Origin: Prevotella sp.
Lineage (GTDB): Bacteria; Bacteroidota; Bacteroidia; Bacteroidales; Bacteroidaceae
DNA length: 64,000 nt
Direction: 5' to 3'
NCBI GenBank assembly: GCA_017645645.1
Contig: JAGCOB010000022.1
Coordinates: 32,709-96,708 of the forward strand
The position numbers were made by a program, and so were the translations under genes. Under the pieces are notes generated by a model, which saw only the letters and a program-made list of their open reading frames with translations, was not told the DNA's origin and ran no database searches. Numbering within the stretch: the stretch's first letter is position 1; every line of letters starts with the position of its first letter. This document shows, in pieces, positions 27,704 to 34,745 of this stretch.

Positions 27704-28111
27704 ATGAAAAAGTACTGTTTCGAAACAAAAATGGAGGTGCGCGACTACGAATGCGACATCGAAGGAATTGTGAATAATGCCAATTACGTACATTATTGCG
27801 AACATACACGTCATCTTTTTCTGCAACAATGCGGACTGAGTTTCGCAGAAATGCATGAGAAAGGAGTAGATGCCGTCGTGGCACGAATGAAACTGGAATA
27901 CAAAGTACCTTTGCGCCCAGACGACGAGTTCTATTCCCGTCTGTGGTTAGAGAAGCAAGGCATCAAGTATATCTTCCATCAAGACCTTTTCCGAGCATCC
28001 GATGAGGCACTGTGTTTCCGAGGGGAGATCATACTGGTATGCTTAGTGAACGGTCAACTTTCAAATAGTGAAGAGTACGACAAGGCTTTTGCCAAATATA
28101 TTGAAGGATGA
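27704..28111 (+). CDS. YbgC/FadM-type acyl-CoA thioesterase
   Basis: A 135-residue single hot-dog domain of the 4-hydroxybenzoyl-CoA thioesterase family. The active-site aspartate and helix start are in YECDIEGIVNNANYVHYCEHTR, which is typical. The family hydrolyses short to medium acyl-CoAs or thioesters in the cytoplasm. It lies 3 bases after DUF2851 and overlaps dprA by 4 bases. Physiological substrate is not known. Confidence 0.9.
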   Translation: MKKYCFETKMEVRDYECDIEGIVNNANYVHYCEHTRHLFLQQCGLSFAEMHEKGVDAVVARMKLEYKVPLRPDDEFYSRLWLEKQGIKYIFHQDLFRASDEALCFRGEIILVCLVNGQLSNSEEYDKAFAKYIEG

Positions 28112-29187
28112 CAAGTGAAGAGATATACTATACCATTGCGCTGACGCGGATGACGGGCTTCAACCAGGCAATGGCTCTGCAACTGTATCAGACATTGGGC
28201 AGTGGTAAGGCTGTTTATGAGCAACGTCAGGACTTAGGCAACTGGGACGATGCACTGCGACGGGCTGCTACTGAGATGGAGTTCATCGAGAAGAACGGTA
28301 TCCAGACACTGACACTGAACGACGCAGCCTATCCCCAACGATTGAAGGAGTGTGCAGATGCACCCATCATCTTATATTATAAAGGTGTAGCAGACCTAAA
28401 TAGGCAAAAGGTCATCAATATCGTGGGAACGCGACAATGTACCACTTACGGACAGGATCTTGTACGCCGCTTTGTGAGTGACCTGCGTCGTCTGTGTCCT
28501 GACGTACTGATTGTCAGTGGACTCGCCTACGGTATCGATATTTGCGCCCATCGTCAAGCATTGGCAGAAGGCTATGAGACTGTGGGAGTATTAGCACACG
28601 GACTGGACCAAATATACCCGCACCACCATCGTGACACGGCGGTGGAGATGGTGCGAAAGGGTGGATTATTGACAGAGTATATGAGTCAGACGGAGGCGCT
28701 ACCTAACAACTTCCGACTGCGCAACCGTATCGTGGCAGGAATGTCGGATGCGACGATCCTCGTAGAGAGTGCATATAAGGGTGGTGGACTGATTACCTGT
28801 CGCATTGCCCAAGAGTATGGACGTGACGTGTTTGCCTTTCCTGGTGCCGTAGGTGCGCCCTATAGCGAGGGATGCAATCGTATGATTCGCAACAACACGG
28901 CAGCTCTCATCACATCGGCACAGGATTTCGTGGAGGCGATGGGTTGGGAAAATGGAAAGTTGAAAGTTGATAGTTTAAAGTTTAAAGAAGGAGACCTCTT
29001 TCCGGACCTCACACCAGAGGAACAAAGTATTGTAGGGTTGTTGCAAAAGACGAACGACCTGCAACTGAATATGATATCGGTACAAACGAATATCCCTATC
29101 GGACAACTTACTGCCCTGTTGTTCTCGCTGGAGATGAAAGGGGTGGTAAGACCATTGGCAGGAGGTACGTATCATCTTTTAAATTAA
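28108..29187 (+). CDS. dprA: DNA-processing protein DprA
   Basis: A 359-residue DprA/Smf protein, which binds incoming single-stranded DNA and loads RecA during natural transformation. The Rossmann-like core has NIVGTRQCTTYG, VSGLAYGIDICAHRQAL, LPNNFRLRNRIVAGMSDATILVE and FAFPGAVGAPYSEGCN. A C-terminal winged helix (about 300-359) follows. Residues 283-292 of the linker between them (GKLKVDSLKFK) come from a heptamer array (28958-28985). Ribosome and transcription coupling with the thioesterase gene is shown by the ATGA overlap. Confidence 0.95.
   Translation: MTSEEIYYTIALTRMTGFNQAMALQLYQTLGSGKAVYEQRQDLGNWDDALRRAATEMEFIEKNGIQTLTLNDAAYPQRLKECADAPIILYYKGVADLNRQKVINIVGTRQCTTYGQDLVRRFVSDLRRLCPDVLIVSGLAYGIDICAHRQALAEGYETVGVLAHGLDQIYPHHHRDTAVEMVRKGGLLTEYMSQTEALPNNFRLRNRIVAGMSDATILVESAYKGGGLITCRIAQEYGRDVFAFPGAVGAPYSEGCNRMIRNNTAALITSAQDFVEAMGWENGKLKVDSLKFKEGDLFPDLTPEEQSIVGLLQKTNDLQLNMISVQTNIPIGQLTALLFSLEMKGVVRPLAGGTYHLLN
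28958..28985 (+). repeat. heptamer array in dprA
   Basis: Four 7-base units: AGTTGAA, AGTTGAT, AGTTTAA, AGTTTAA, in the linker between the Rossmann and winged-helix domains. Close relatives occur at 33235 and 62176. Confidence 0.75.
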
Positions 29188-29200
29188 AAACGTTAAAATA

Positions 29201-30151
29201 ATGAAGATTGGTAATATAGAATTAGGAGAGCGTCCTGTGTTCCTGGCACCGATGGAGGATGTGACGGACATTGGGTTCCGACTGCTGTGTAAGCGGTTCG
29301 GGGCGTCGATGGTGTACACGGAGTTCGTATCGGCAGAGGCGTTGGTGAGAGATGTGAAGTCGACCATCAAGAAACTAACCATCGCTGAAGAGGAACGTCC
29401 TGTGGGTATTCAGATATACGGCAGGGACGTGGAGGCGATGGTGGAGGCTGCAAAGATAGTGGAACAGGCGGGTCCCGATGTGATAGACCTGAATTTCGGC
29501 TGTCCTGTGAAGAAGGTGGCAGGAAAGGGTGCGGGTGCGGGGATGCTGCAGAATATCCCGAAGATGCTGGAGATAACACGGAAGGTGGTGGATGCCGTGA
29601 GACTGCCTGTGACAGCGAAGACTCGCTTGGGATGGAACCACGAGCAACTGATCATCACGGAACTGGCAGAGCAGTTGCAAGACTGTGGTATTCAGGCGCT
29701 GACGATACATGGACGTACGCGTTCACAGATGTACACAGGAGAGGCGGACTGGACACTGATAGGCGAGGTGAAGCGGAACCCCCGTATCCATATCCCTATC
29801 ATCGGCAATGGAGATATCAAGTCGTTGGACGATGCCGACCGTGCCTTTGACACGTATGGCGTGGATGCGGTGATGATAGGGCGTGCCACCTTCGGTTGTC
29901 CGTGGATTTTCAGCAAGAAGCCGTTGACGTTGGACGAGAAGATAGATGTGTTGGAGGAGCAGTTGCGTATCAACGTGGAGCGCATCGACGAGTATCGGGG
30001 TATCCTGCATACCCGTCGCCATTTGGCTGCCTCACCAGTGTTTAAGGGGATTCCTAACTTCCGACAGACGAGGATTGCGATGCTTCGTGCCGAGACCATG
30101 GACGGACTCATCGGCATTCTCGAGGAATGTCGAAGGGAGTTAAAGAGTTAA
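29201..30151 (+). CDS. dusB: tRNA-dihydrouridine synthase B
   Basis: A 316-residue FMN-dependent enzyme that reduces uridines in the tRNA D-loop. A TIM barrel begins with LAPMEDVTDIGFRLLCKRFGA. The catalytic cysteine is in DLNFGCPVKKVAGKGAGAG, followed by VTAKTRLGW and TIHGRTRSQMYTGEADW, with the phosphate-binding GNGDIKSLDDA. It ends the operon that begins with the ABC exporter and is followed by a terminator. Confidence 0.93.
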   Translation: MKIGNIELGERPVFLAPMEDVTDIGFRLLCKRFGASMVYTEFVSAEALVRDVKSTIKKLTIAEEERPVGIQIYGRDVEAMVEAAKIVEQAGPDVIDLNFGCPVKKVAGKGAGAGMLQNIPKMLEITRKVVDAVRLPVTAKTRLGWNHEQLIITELAEQLQDCGIQALTIHGRTRSQMYTGEADWTLIGEVKRNPRIHIPIIGNGDIKSLDDADRAFDTYGVDAVMIGRATFGCPWIFSKKPLTLDEKIDVLEEQLRINVERIDEYRGILHTRRHLAASPVFKGIPNFRQTRIAMLRAETMDGLIGILEECRRELKS

Positions 30152-30164
30152 GACATAAACTATG

Positions 30165-30202
30165 AAGAATCCCTGCGAGTCTTTCGACTGGCAGGGATTC
30201 TT
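30165..30202. terminator. terminator after dusB (possibly bidirectional)
   Basis: A 12-bp stem (AAGAATCCCTGC with GCAGGGATTCTT) with a 14-base loop, then TTTT in the plus direction. In the minus direction it would end the small transcript read from 30368. Confidence 0.85.
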
Positions 30203-30204
30203 TT

Positions 30205-30360
30205 ATCCTCTCAATCTTTCTAACTTTCAAAAACAAGCTCGCGTTATTTCTTAAGCATTGAAATAGCTTTTGAAGCGAGCGATACGACGACATAATTCAA
30301 AATAATCATAATCTTCCTTTTTTTGTTATACCTGAAATCTTTTTCTGTCTTTTGACGATG
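30205..30360 (-). ncRNA. candidate small structured RNA or small-peptide transcript
   Basis: Downstream of a well-formed minus-strand promoter (30361-30368) and upstream of the dusB hairpin lies about 150 bases with two nested stems: GCGAGC (30275-30280) with GCTCGC (30237-30242), and GAAATA (30260-30265) with TATTTC (30245-30250). A 21-codon frame (30309 to 30244, MIILNYVVVSLASKAISMLKK) starts 4 bases after AGGAAG. Either the peptide or the RNA could be the product. This is inference from promoter, structure and terminator; no known RNA family is recognised. Confidence 0.4.
30244..30309 (-). CDS. possible 21-residue hydrophobic peptide
   Basis: ATG at 30307-30309 preceded by a purine-rich AAAGGAAG; the product is hydrophobic with a basic end (SMLKK), as in small membrane peptides. 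It lies entirely within the candidate transcript from the promoter at 30361-30368. Very short frames arise by chance, so confidence is low. Confidence 0.25.
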   Translation of the reverse strand: MIILNYVVVSLASKAISMLKK

Positions 30361-30368
30361 CAAAATTA
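30361..30368 (-). promoter_or_regulatory. promoter of the candidate small transcript
   Basis: TAATTTTG with TTG 20 bases upstream, matching the Bacteroidota -33/-7 arrangement. No larger gene lies downstream on this strand. Confidence 0.6.
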
Positions 30369-30440
30369 CTAATTGTGTGCGAACACAGCAAGGGCCCCTA
30401 TAAAAAATATTCAGAAAATATGTTCTTCTTGATATAGGTC

Positions 30441-30461
30441 AAAGGGAAAGAGAGAAAGAGT
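30441..30461. repeat. short heptamer run after the C_GCAxxG gene
   Basis: Three 7-base units AAAGGGA, AAGAGAG, AAAGAGT abut the stop codon of the gene at 30461. Confidence 0.35.
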
Positions 30462-30943
30462 TACTTATTCTTGAGATAAGTGGCAAAAATACGAGCCGCA
30501 CTCTCAACCTTGGCAGCACAAGGACGCGTCTTGTAATATTCTGCAGTACGCGGAGAGGCAACATAACTCGATACGGCTTTCTCGACGCCCTTCAGACCTA
30601 ATATCTCCGAGCAAATTAGACTACCGTTTTCTGCCTTTGATTGGGCTAACAGCTCTTGGACGACCTTATAGCATGCCGATTTACCTTCACGGTCACTGCC
30701 TTCCGTCTGACCACAATCCAGTCCGACGAGGATAACCAATGCTGAGACAGCCCCACACATCATCCGCATACGACCCACACCGCCGCCAAAGCCAGCCGCC
30801 ACACGCAAGGCTGTCTCCTTATCCAACCCATACAGGTCGGCAAAGGCTGCCACGACACTCTGACAACAGCCATAGCCCTCCATGAAATTATCTACGGCAC
30901 GAGATACGCGTTGCTCTAAATGCTCATTGCTTAACTCAACCAT
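30461..30943 (-). CDS. C_GCAxxG_C_C family protein
   Basis: A 160-residue protein of the C_GCAxxG_C_C family, small presumed redox or metal-binding proteins of anaerobes. The conserved cysteines are visible: GYGCCQSVVAAF, then GFGGGVGRMRMMCGAVSAL, then GLDCG, ACYKVVQ, ICSEILG and RPCAAKV. No signal peptide is present, so it is cytoplasmic. It is alone behind its own TAACTTTG promoter. Function is not established. Confidence 0.85.
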   Translation of the reverse strand: MVELSNEHLEQRVSRAVDNFMEGYGCCQSVVAAFADLYGLDKETALRVAAGFGGGVGRMRMMCGAVSALVILVGLDCGQTEGSDREGKSACYKVVQELLAQSKAENGSLICSEILGLKGVEKAVSSYVASPRTAEYYKTRPCAAKVESAARIFATYLKNK

Positions 30944-30967
30944 GAACTATTTGTCATTTTCAGTTGG

Positions 30968-30975
30968 CAAAGTTA
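30968..30975 (-). promoter_or_regulatory. promoter of the C_GCAxxG gene
   Basis: TAACTTTG on the minus strand, 25 bases from the start codon. Confidence 0.7.
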
Positions 30976-31071
30976 CAAAGATTCCAGTAACATCACAAAT
31001 AATAGGTATTTTTCTCTGTTAATTGTTCTTAAATAGGAGGTTTCGGGTTTGGATAGTTGAAATTATCAGCG

Positions 31072-31079
31072 TAAATTTG
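31072..31079 (+). promoter_or_regulatory. promoter of the IscU-like/GGGtGRT operon
   Basis: TAAATTTG followed by a 40-base AT-rich leader before the start at 31122. Confidence 0.7.
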
Positions 31080-31121
31080 CAAAATATAGACACATTTATT
31101 TAATTCTAATTAGAAATAACA

Positions 31122-31823
31122 ATGATTTATTCAACGGAAGTGAAGAACATGTGTAGCGTCTGTAAAGGCGCATACCATGGACCTGCACCCATTCCCGAGG
31201 AGGGCAAATGGATTCAGGCAAAGGAGATTAAGGACATTTCGGGTTACACACATGGTATTGGCTGGTGTGCACCTCAGCAGGGTGCTTGTAAGCTGAGCCT
31301 CAACGTGAAGGACGGTATCATCCAGGAGGCTCTGGTGGAGACCATCGGTTGTACAGGTATGACCCACTCTGCCGCTATGGCAAGTGAGATCCTTCCTGGC
31401 AAGACGCTGTTGGAGGCACTGAATACCGACCTGGTATGTGATGCTATCAACACCGCTATGCGTGAGTTGTTCCTGCAGATTGTCTATGGTCGCACACAGA
31501 GTGCTTTCTCTGAGGGCGGTCTGGCTATCGGTGCTGGTCTGGAGGATCTCGGTAAGGGTCTTCGTTCACAGACTGGTACACTCTATGGCACTGTTGCCAA
31601 GGGTACCCGTTACTTGGAGCTGACAGAGGGTTACATCACCAAGATGTTCCTCGATGCCAACAATGAGGTTTGCGGTTACGAGTACGTACACCTCGGCAAG
31701 ATGATGGAAGCCATCAAGGGTGGCATGGATGCCAACGAGGCTATGAAAAAGAACACCGGCTCTTATGGTCGTACGACTGAGGAGCAGGGTGCAGTGAAGG
31801 CTATTGACCCACGTAAGGAATAA
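31122..31823 (+). CDS. iron-sulfur scaffold-like protein paired with GGGtGRT protein
   Basis: A 233-residue protein related to the NifU/IscU scaffold fold. The cysteine-bearing segments are MCSVCKGAYHG, GWCAPQQGACKL and ETIGCTGMTHSAAMASEIL; the last resembles the cluster-binding GCxAS stretch of IscU. The middle and C-terminal parts (GYITKMFLDANNEVCGYEYVHLG) are particular to this family. Codon choice is strongly biased to preferred codons, as in highly expressed genes. It is followed after 13 bases by the GGGtGRT gene, a pairing I know from other anaerobes. Whether it assembles clusters for that partner is unproven. Confidence 0.8.
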   Translation: MIYSTEVKNMCSVCKGAYHGPAPIPEEGKWIQAKEIKDISGYTHGIGWCAPQQGACKLSLNVKDGIIQEALVETIGCTGMTHSAAMASEILPGKTLLEALNTDLVCDAINTAMRELFLQIVYGRTQSAFSEGGLAIGAGLEDLGKGLRSQTGTLYGTVAKGTRYLELTEGYITKMFLDANNEVCGYEYVHLGKMMEAIKGGMDANEAMKKNTGSYGRTTEEQGAVKAIDPRKE

Positions 31824-31836
31824 GGAGGATACGACT

Positions 31837-32853
31837 ATGATAAGAAAAGTACAGTTTGAGAGTCAAGAGCGCCGTATCAACCAAGTTCTTGCTGCTCTGA
31901 AAGAGAATGGCATCAATAGTATTGAGGAAGCCAACGAGATTTGTGATAAAGCTGGTGTTGACCCCTACCAGATTTGTGAGGACACCCAGCGCATCTGTTT
32001 CGAGAACGCTAAGTGGGCATACGTCTGTGGTGCCGCTATCGCTATTAAGAAGGGTGTGAAGAATGCCGCTGACGCTGCCGAGGCTATCGGTATCGGTCTG
32101 CAGAGCTTCTGTATCCCCGGATCTGTTGCTGACGACCGTAAGGTAGGTATCGGACACGGTAACCTTGCTGCCCGTCTGCTCCGTGAGGAGACAGAGTGCT
32201 TCGCCTTCCTGGCAGGTCACGAGTCTTTCGCTGCCGCTGAGGGTGCCATCAAGATTGCCGAGATGGCTAACAAGGTTCGCCAGAAGCCTCTCCGCGTTAT
32301 CCTGAACGGTCTTGGAAAGGATGCTGCACAGATCATCAGCCGTATCAACGGTTTCACATACGTACAGACTCAGTTCGACTACTTCACCTCTGAGTTGAAG
32401 GTTGTCAAGGAGATTCCTTATGGCAACAACCCCAGTCGTCTGAAGGTAAAGTGCTATGGTGCTGACGATGTCCGTGAAGGTGTCGCTATCCTGTGGAAGG
32501 AGAATGTGGACGTATCCATCACGGGTAACTCTACCAACCCCACCCGTTTCCAGCACCCTGTAGCTGGTACCTATAAGAAGGAGCGCACCCTCGCTGGTAA
32601 GCCTTACTTCTCTGTAGCATCAGGTGGTGGTACAGGTCGTACCCTTCACCCCGACAACATGGCTGCCGGTCCTGCCTCTTACGGTATGACAGACACCATG
32701 GGTCGTATGCACTCTGACGCTCAGTTTGCAGGTTCTTCTTCTGTTCCTGCTCACGTAGAGATGATGGGCTTCCTGGGTATCGGTAACAACCCAATGGTAG
32801 GTGCTACCGTTGCTATCGCCGTTGCCATCGACCTGGCGTTGAACAAGAAGTAA
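31837..32853 (+). CDS. GGGtGRT protein
   Basis: A 338-residue protein of the family named for its motif, here SGGGTGRTLHPDNMAAGPASY. It is conserved in many anaerobes and has no firmly known activity. Other conserved blocks are GIGHGNLAARLLREETECF and AGSSSVPAHVEMMGFLGIGNNPMVGAT. The frame opens 11 codons upstream, but the ATG at 31837 is chosen because AAGGAGG (31822-31828), one of the few clear Shine-Dalgarno sequences here, lies 8 bases before it. Codon bias suggests abundant expression, and a strong terminator follows. Confidence 0.9.
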   Translation: MIRKVQFESQERRINQVLAALKENGINSIEEANEICDKAGVDPYQICEDTQRICFENAKWAYVCGAAIAIKKGVKNAADAAEAIGIGLQSFCIPGSVADDRKVGIGHGNLAARLLREETECFAFLAGHESFAAAEGAIKIAEMANKVRQKPLRVILNGLGKDAAQIISRINGFTYVQTQFDYFTSELKVVKEIPYGNNPSRLKVKCYGADDVREGVAILWKENVDVSITGNSTNPTRFQHPVAGTYKKERTLAGKPYFSVASGGGTGRTLHPDNMAAGPASYGMTDTMGRMHSDAQFAGSSSVPAHVEMMGFLGIGNNPMVGATVAIAVAIDLALNKK

Positions 32854-32874
32854 ACTTCTTTCAATATCAACAAG

Positions 32875-32900
32875 AAAGCCTCGCCAATCGGCGGGGCTTT
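32875..32900 (+). terminator. terminator of the GGGtGRT operon
   Basis: An 11-bp stem (AAAGCCTCGCC with GGCGGGGCTTT, one G-U pair) with a 4-base loop, followed by T residues. The opposite strand may also use it for the Dabb gene. Confidence 0.85.
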
Positions 32901-32909
32901 TTGTGTTTT

Positions 32910-32927
32910 ACTAGTATGACTAGATTT
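32910..32927. repeat. two CTAG nonamers at the Dabb stop
   Basis: ACTAGTATG and ACTAGATTT; the minus-strand TAG stop (32920-32922) of the Dabb gene falls in the second unit. Confidence 0.45.
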
Positions 32928-33225
32928 CAAAATCCAAGCAGCTACGTTGCACGGTGTAAGGTCTTACCTTCCCATTAGCTACCGCCACATGTTCAGGATG
33001 AACGGCATAGCCTTTCAGTGCCTCTTCGCTTTCGAGGGTACTGTCGAGCATGACGTCGGCATTCGAAGAAGCCAGACGCCCATCGATATGTACTTTGACA
33101 TCCAGAAGTCCTGGTACTTTTCCTACCAAGCCTTCCAAACCTGCTTTAATACCTGCCTTAACGGCTTTCTTCTCTTCTTCTGAGAGTTCTGGATTCAATG
33201 TCCAGAGAATAATGTGCTTAACCAT
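32920..33225 (-). CDS. Dabb (stress-responsive A/B barrel) domain protein
   Basis: A 101-residue single-domain protein of the dimeric alpha+beta barrel (Dabb) family. It starts VKHIILWTLNPELSEEEK, with the conserved histidine after the first strand, and ends with the typical HPEHVAVANGKVRPYTV. The fold occurs in small stress proteins and some cyclases; no substrate is evident. It follows rluA by 26 bases on the same strand, with a heptamer array at the junction. Confidence 0.88.
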   Translation of the reverse strand: MVKHIILWTLNPELSEEEKKAVKAGIKAGLEGLVGKVPGLLDVKVHIDGRLASSNADVMLDSTLESEEALKGYAVHPEHVAVANGKVRPYTVQRSCLDFEI

Positions 33226-33234
33226 AATTTATAA

Positions 33235-33255
33235 AGTTTAGTGTTTAGAGTTTAA
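33235..33255. repeat. heptamer array at the rluA/Dabb junction
   Basis: Three 7-base units AGTTTAG, TGTTTAG, AGTTTAA on the plus strand, running into the rluA stop codon at 33252. The unit matches the dprA array. Confidence 0.55.
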
Positions 33256-34625
33256 AGAAAGGGGATGGGTGAGACAAGATGCATCTCTTCGCCAGTGACA
33301 GGATGACGAAACCATATCTGTTCGGCATGCAGATACAACCGATCGGCTTTGGTACCATAGAGTTCATCACCCTTGATGGGTCTGCCGAGTCCTTCGGGAT
33401 GAGCGCAGTGGATGCGCAACTGGTGAGTACGTCCTGTCTGTGGATAGAGTGCAACGGTATTCTCGTTCAGAAACTCATAGTCCGTAATAGCACGCTTACC
33501 GTGTTCATAATCCACGATCTGGCGCGGACGATTCATCGGGTCAGGACGGAGAGGAAGGGAGATGCGTCCTTTCTTCTCAAGAACATCTAGACGGTCTAGT
33601 ATCTCTAGACTCTCTAGTACAGCGACATACCGTTTCTTTACTTGATGTTTCACAAATTGCTCCTGTAAGGAGTGATAGACCTCCAACGACTTTGCCACGA
33701 TAAGCAACCCTGACGTCCACATATCCAACCGATGGGCAATGATGGCATCAGGATAACGCTGTCGCATCACAGTTTCTACACTATATTCCTCTACTCGACC
33801 GGGTGTACTCAGCATTCCCGACGGTTTGTCAACCACCAAAAGATTATCGTCCTCATAAATCGTCTTGACTTCTAAATGGGGAAAGCCCTGCATTTCTGGG
33901 TTATCATCTACATCGAGTCCTTCCATCATCCAAGTGAGAATGGGCTTGCATTTCCCTCGACAAGCAGGATAGAAGTTACCATGCTGGCGCAGTTCTTCCT
34001 TCGTAGACTGTCCCCACCAGAACTCTGCCATACAGACAGGTTTCAGATGTTGTTGATACGCATACTGCAAGAGTTTAGGAGCGCAACAATCACCGGTACC
34101 GCCTGGGGGTAATGGGAACTTACGACGCAGTTTCTCCTTATTATAATATGACTGCCAGATATCCACCAAATCTTTCGATTCTCCTCTTGCATTCAGTAAC
34201 TGATACTGGTGAAACAACCATAACTGTAAGTCTTGGGACATCCCCCTAGTACTACTAGCATTACTAGTACTACTAGTTTCTCTAGATATTCTAGAGATCT
34301 CACGTTCCATGGTCTTGAAATGGCCGTCTGGCTGTTGGGCATCATAGACTGGCGGTACGAAATACTCCCAGTCATTCCTTCCTGCCAACAAACCGCTATA
34401 AGCGGCAAGAAAACCAAGTCCCCCATTAACCCCATCACACTCCACCACAAGTACGCCGAACATCTTCCCACGGTCGGCATCCTCCTTGATCTCCACATGA
34501 GCGGCAATATATGTCTGCACCTCCTTAGCCGCCATTTCACATAGCGGATGCGGCTCGTAGCAGAACGGATAGGTAAACCGCTCAGGAGCCTGGACATCAG
34601 TATTTAGCGGATGCAGAAATCCCAT
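33252..34625 (-). CDS. RluA-family pseudouridine synthase with long N-terminal extension
   Basis: A 457-residue protein. The C-terminal half is an RluA-type pseudouridine synthase (catalytic aspartate in AHRLDMWTSGLL; also DKPSGMLSTPG and LYPQTGRTHQLRIH). The first 200 residues or so form an extension typical of Bacteroidota members, with cysteine-containing CCAPKLL and RGKCKPI. The frame runs a further 99 codons upstream, but the promoter TACCTTTG (34640 to 34633) lies inside that stretch. The ATG ending at 34625 is therefore used, seven bases from the promoter box. Two CTAG nonamer arrays encode residues 109-126 and 335-346. rRNA or tRNA target is not assigned. Confidence 0.88.
   Translation of the reverse strand: MGFLHPLNTDVQAPERFTYPFCYEPHPLCEMAAKEVQTYIAAHVEIKEDADRGKMFGVLVVECDGVNGGLGFLAAYSGLLAGRNDWEYFVPPVYDAQQPDGHFKTMEREISRISRETSSTSNASSTRGMSQDLQLWLFHQYQLLNARGESKDLVDIWQSYYNKEKLRRKFPLPPGGTGDCCAPKLLQYAYQQHLKPVCMAEFWWGQSTKEELRQHGNFYPACRGKCKPILTWMMEGLDVDDNPEMQGFPHLEVKTIYEDDNLLVVDKPSGMLSTPGRVEEYSVETVMRQRYPDAIIAHRLDMWTSGLLIVAKSLEVYHSLQEQFVKHQVKKRYVAVLESLEILDRLDVLEKKGRISLPLRPDPMNRPRQIVDYEHGKRAITDYEFLNENTVALYPQTGRTHQLRIHCAHPEGLGRPIKGDELYGTKADRLYLHAEQIWFRHPVTGEEMHLVSPIPFL
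33586..33621. repeat. CTAG nonamer array in rluA (C-terminal domain)
   Basis: Four units TCTAGACGG, TCTAGTATC, TCTAGACTC, TCTAGTACA, in frame, encoding LESLEILDRLDV. Confidence 0.75.
34245..34298. repeat. CTAG nonamer array in rluA (N-terminal extension)
   Basis: Six 9-base units: CCTAGTACT, ACTAGCATT, ACTAGTACT, ACTAGTTTC, TCTAGATAT, TCTAGAGAT, in frame, giving a serine/threonine-rich linker (ISRISRETSSTSNASSTR). Confidence 0.8.
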
Positions 34626-34632
34626 CTGTCTG

Positions 34633-34705
34633 CAAAGGTACGAAATTATTTTGAAAAAGAAATACCTTTTTCTTTCGTCTTTGTTCTCCCTTATTCGTAC
34701 CTTTG
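34633..34705. promoter_or_regulatory. divergent promoters, rluA / uracil permease
   Basis: TACCTTTG on the minus strand (34640 to 34633) and on the plus strand (34698-34705, context CTTATTCGTACCTTTGCAGG). The minus box is only 7 bases from the rluA ATG. Confidence 0.78.
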
Positions 34706-34745
34706 CAGGCGAAAATAATATTATTACTAAAATAAACAAGAATAT

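Noticed and set aside
30108-30293. 61-codon minus-strand frame MSSYRSLQKLF...
   Set aside because: It runs through the dusB terminator into dusB antisense; the shorter frame at 30244-30309 fits the promoter and purine-rich leader better.
30250-30320. Frame reading EDYDYFELCRRIARFKS
   Set aside because: It looks protein-like but has no start codon after an in-frame stop, so it cannot be translated without frameshifting.
33072-33183. Rho-independent terminator inside the Dabb gene
   Set aside because: No stem with an adjacent T-run could be formed.
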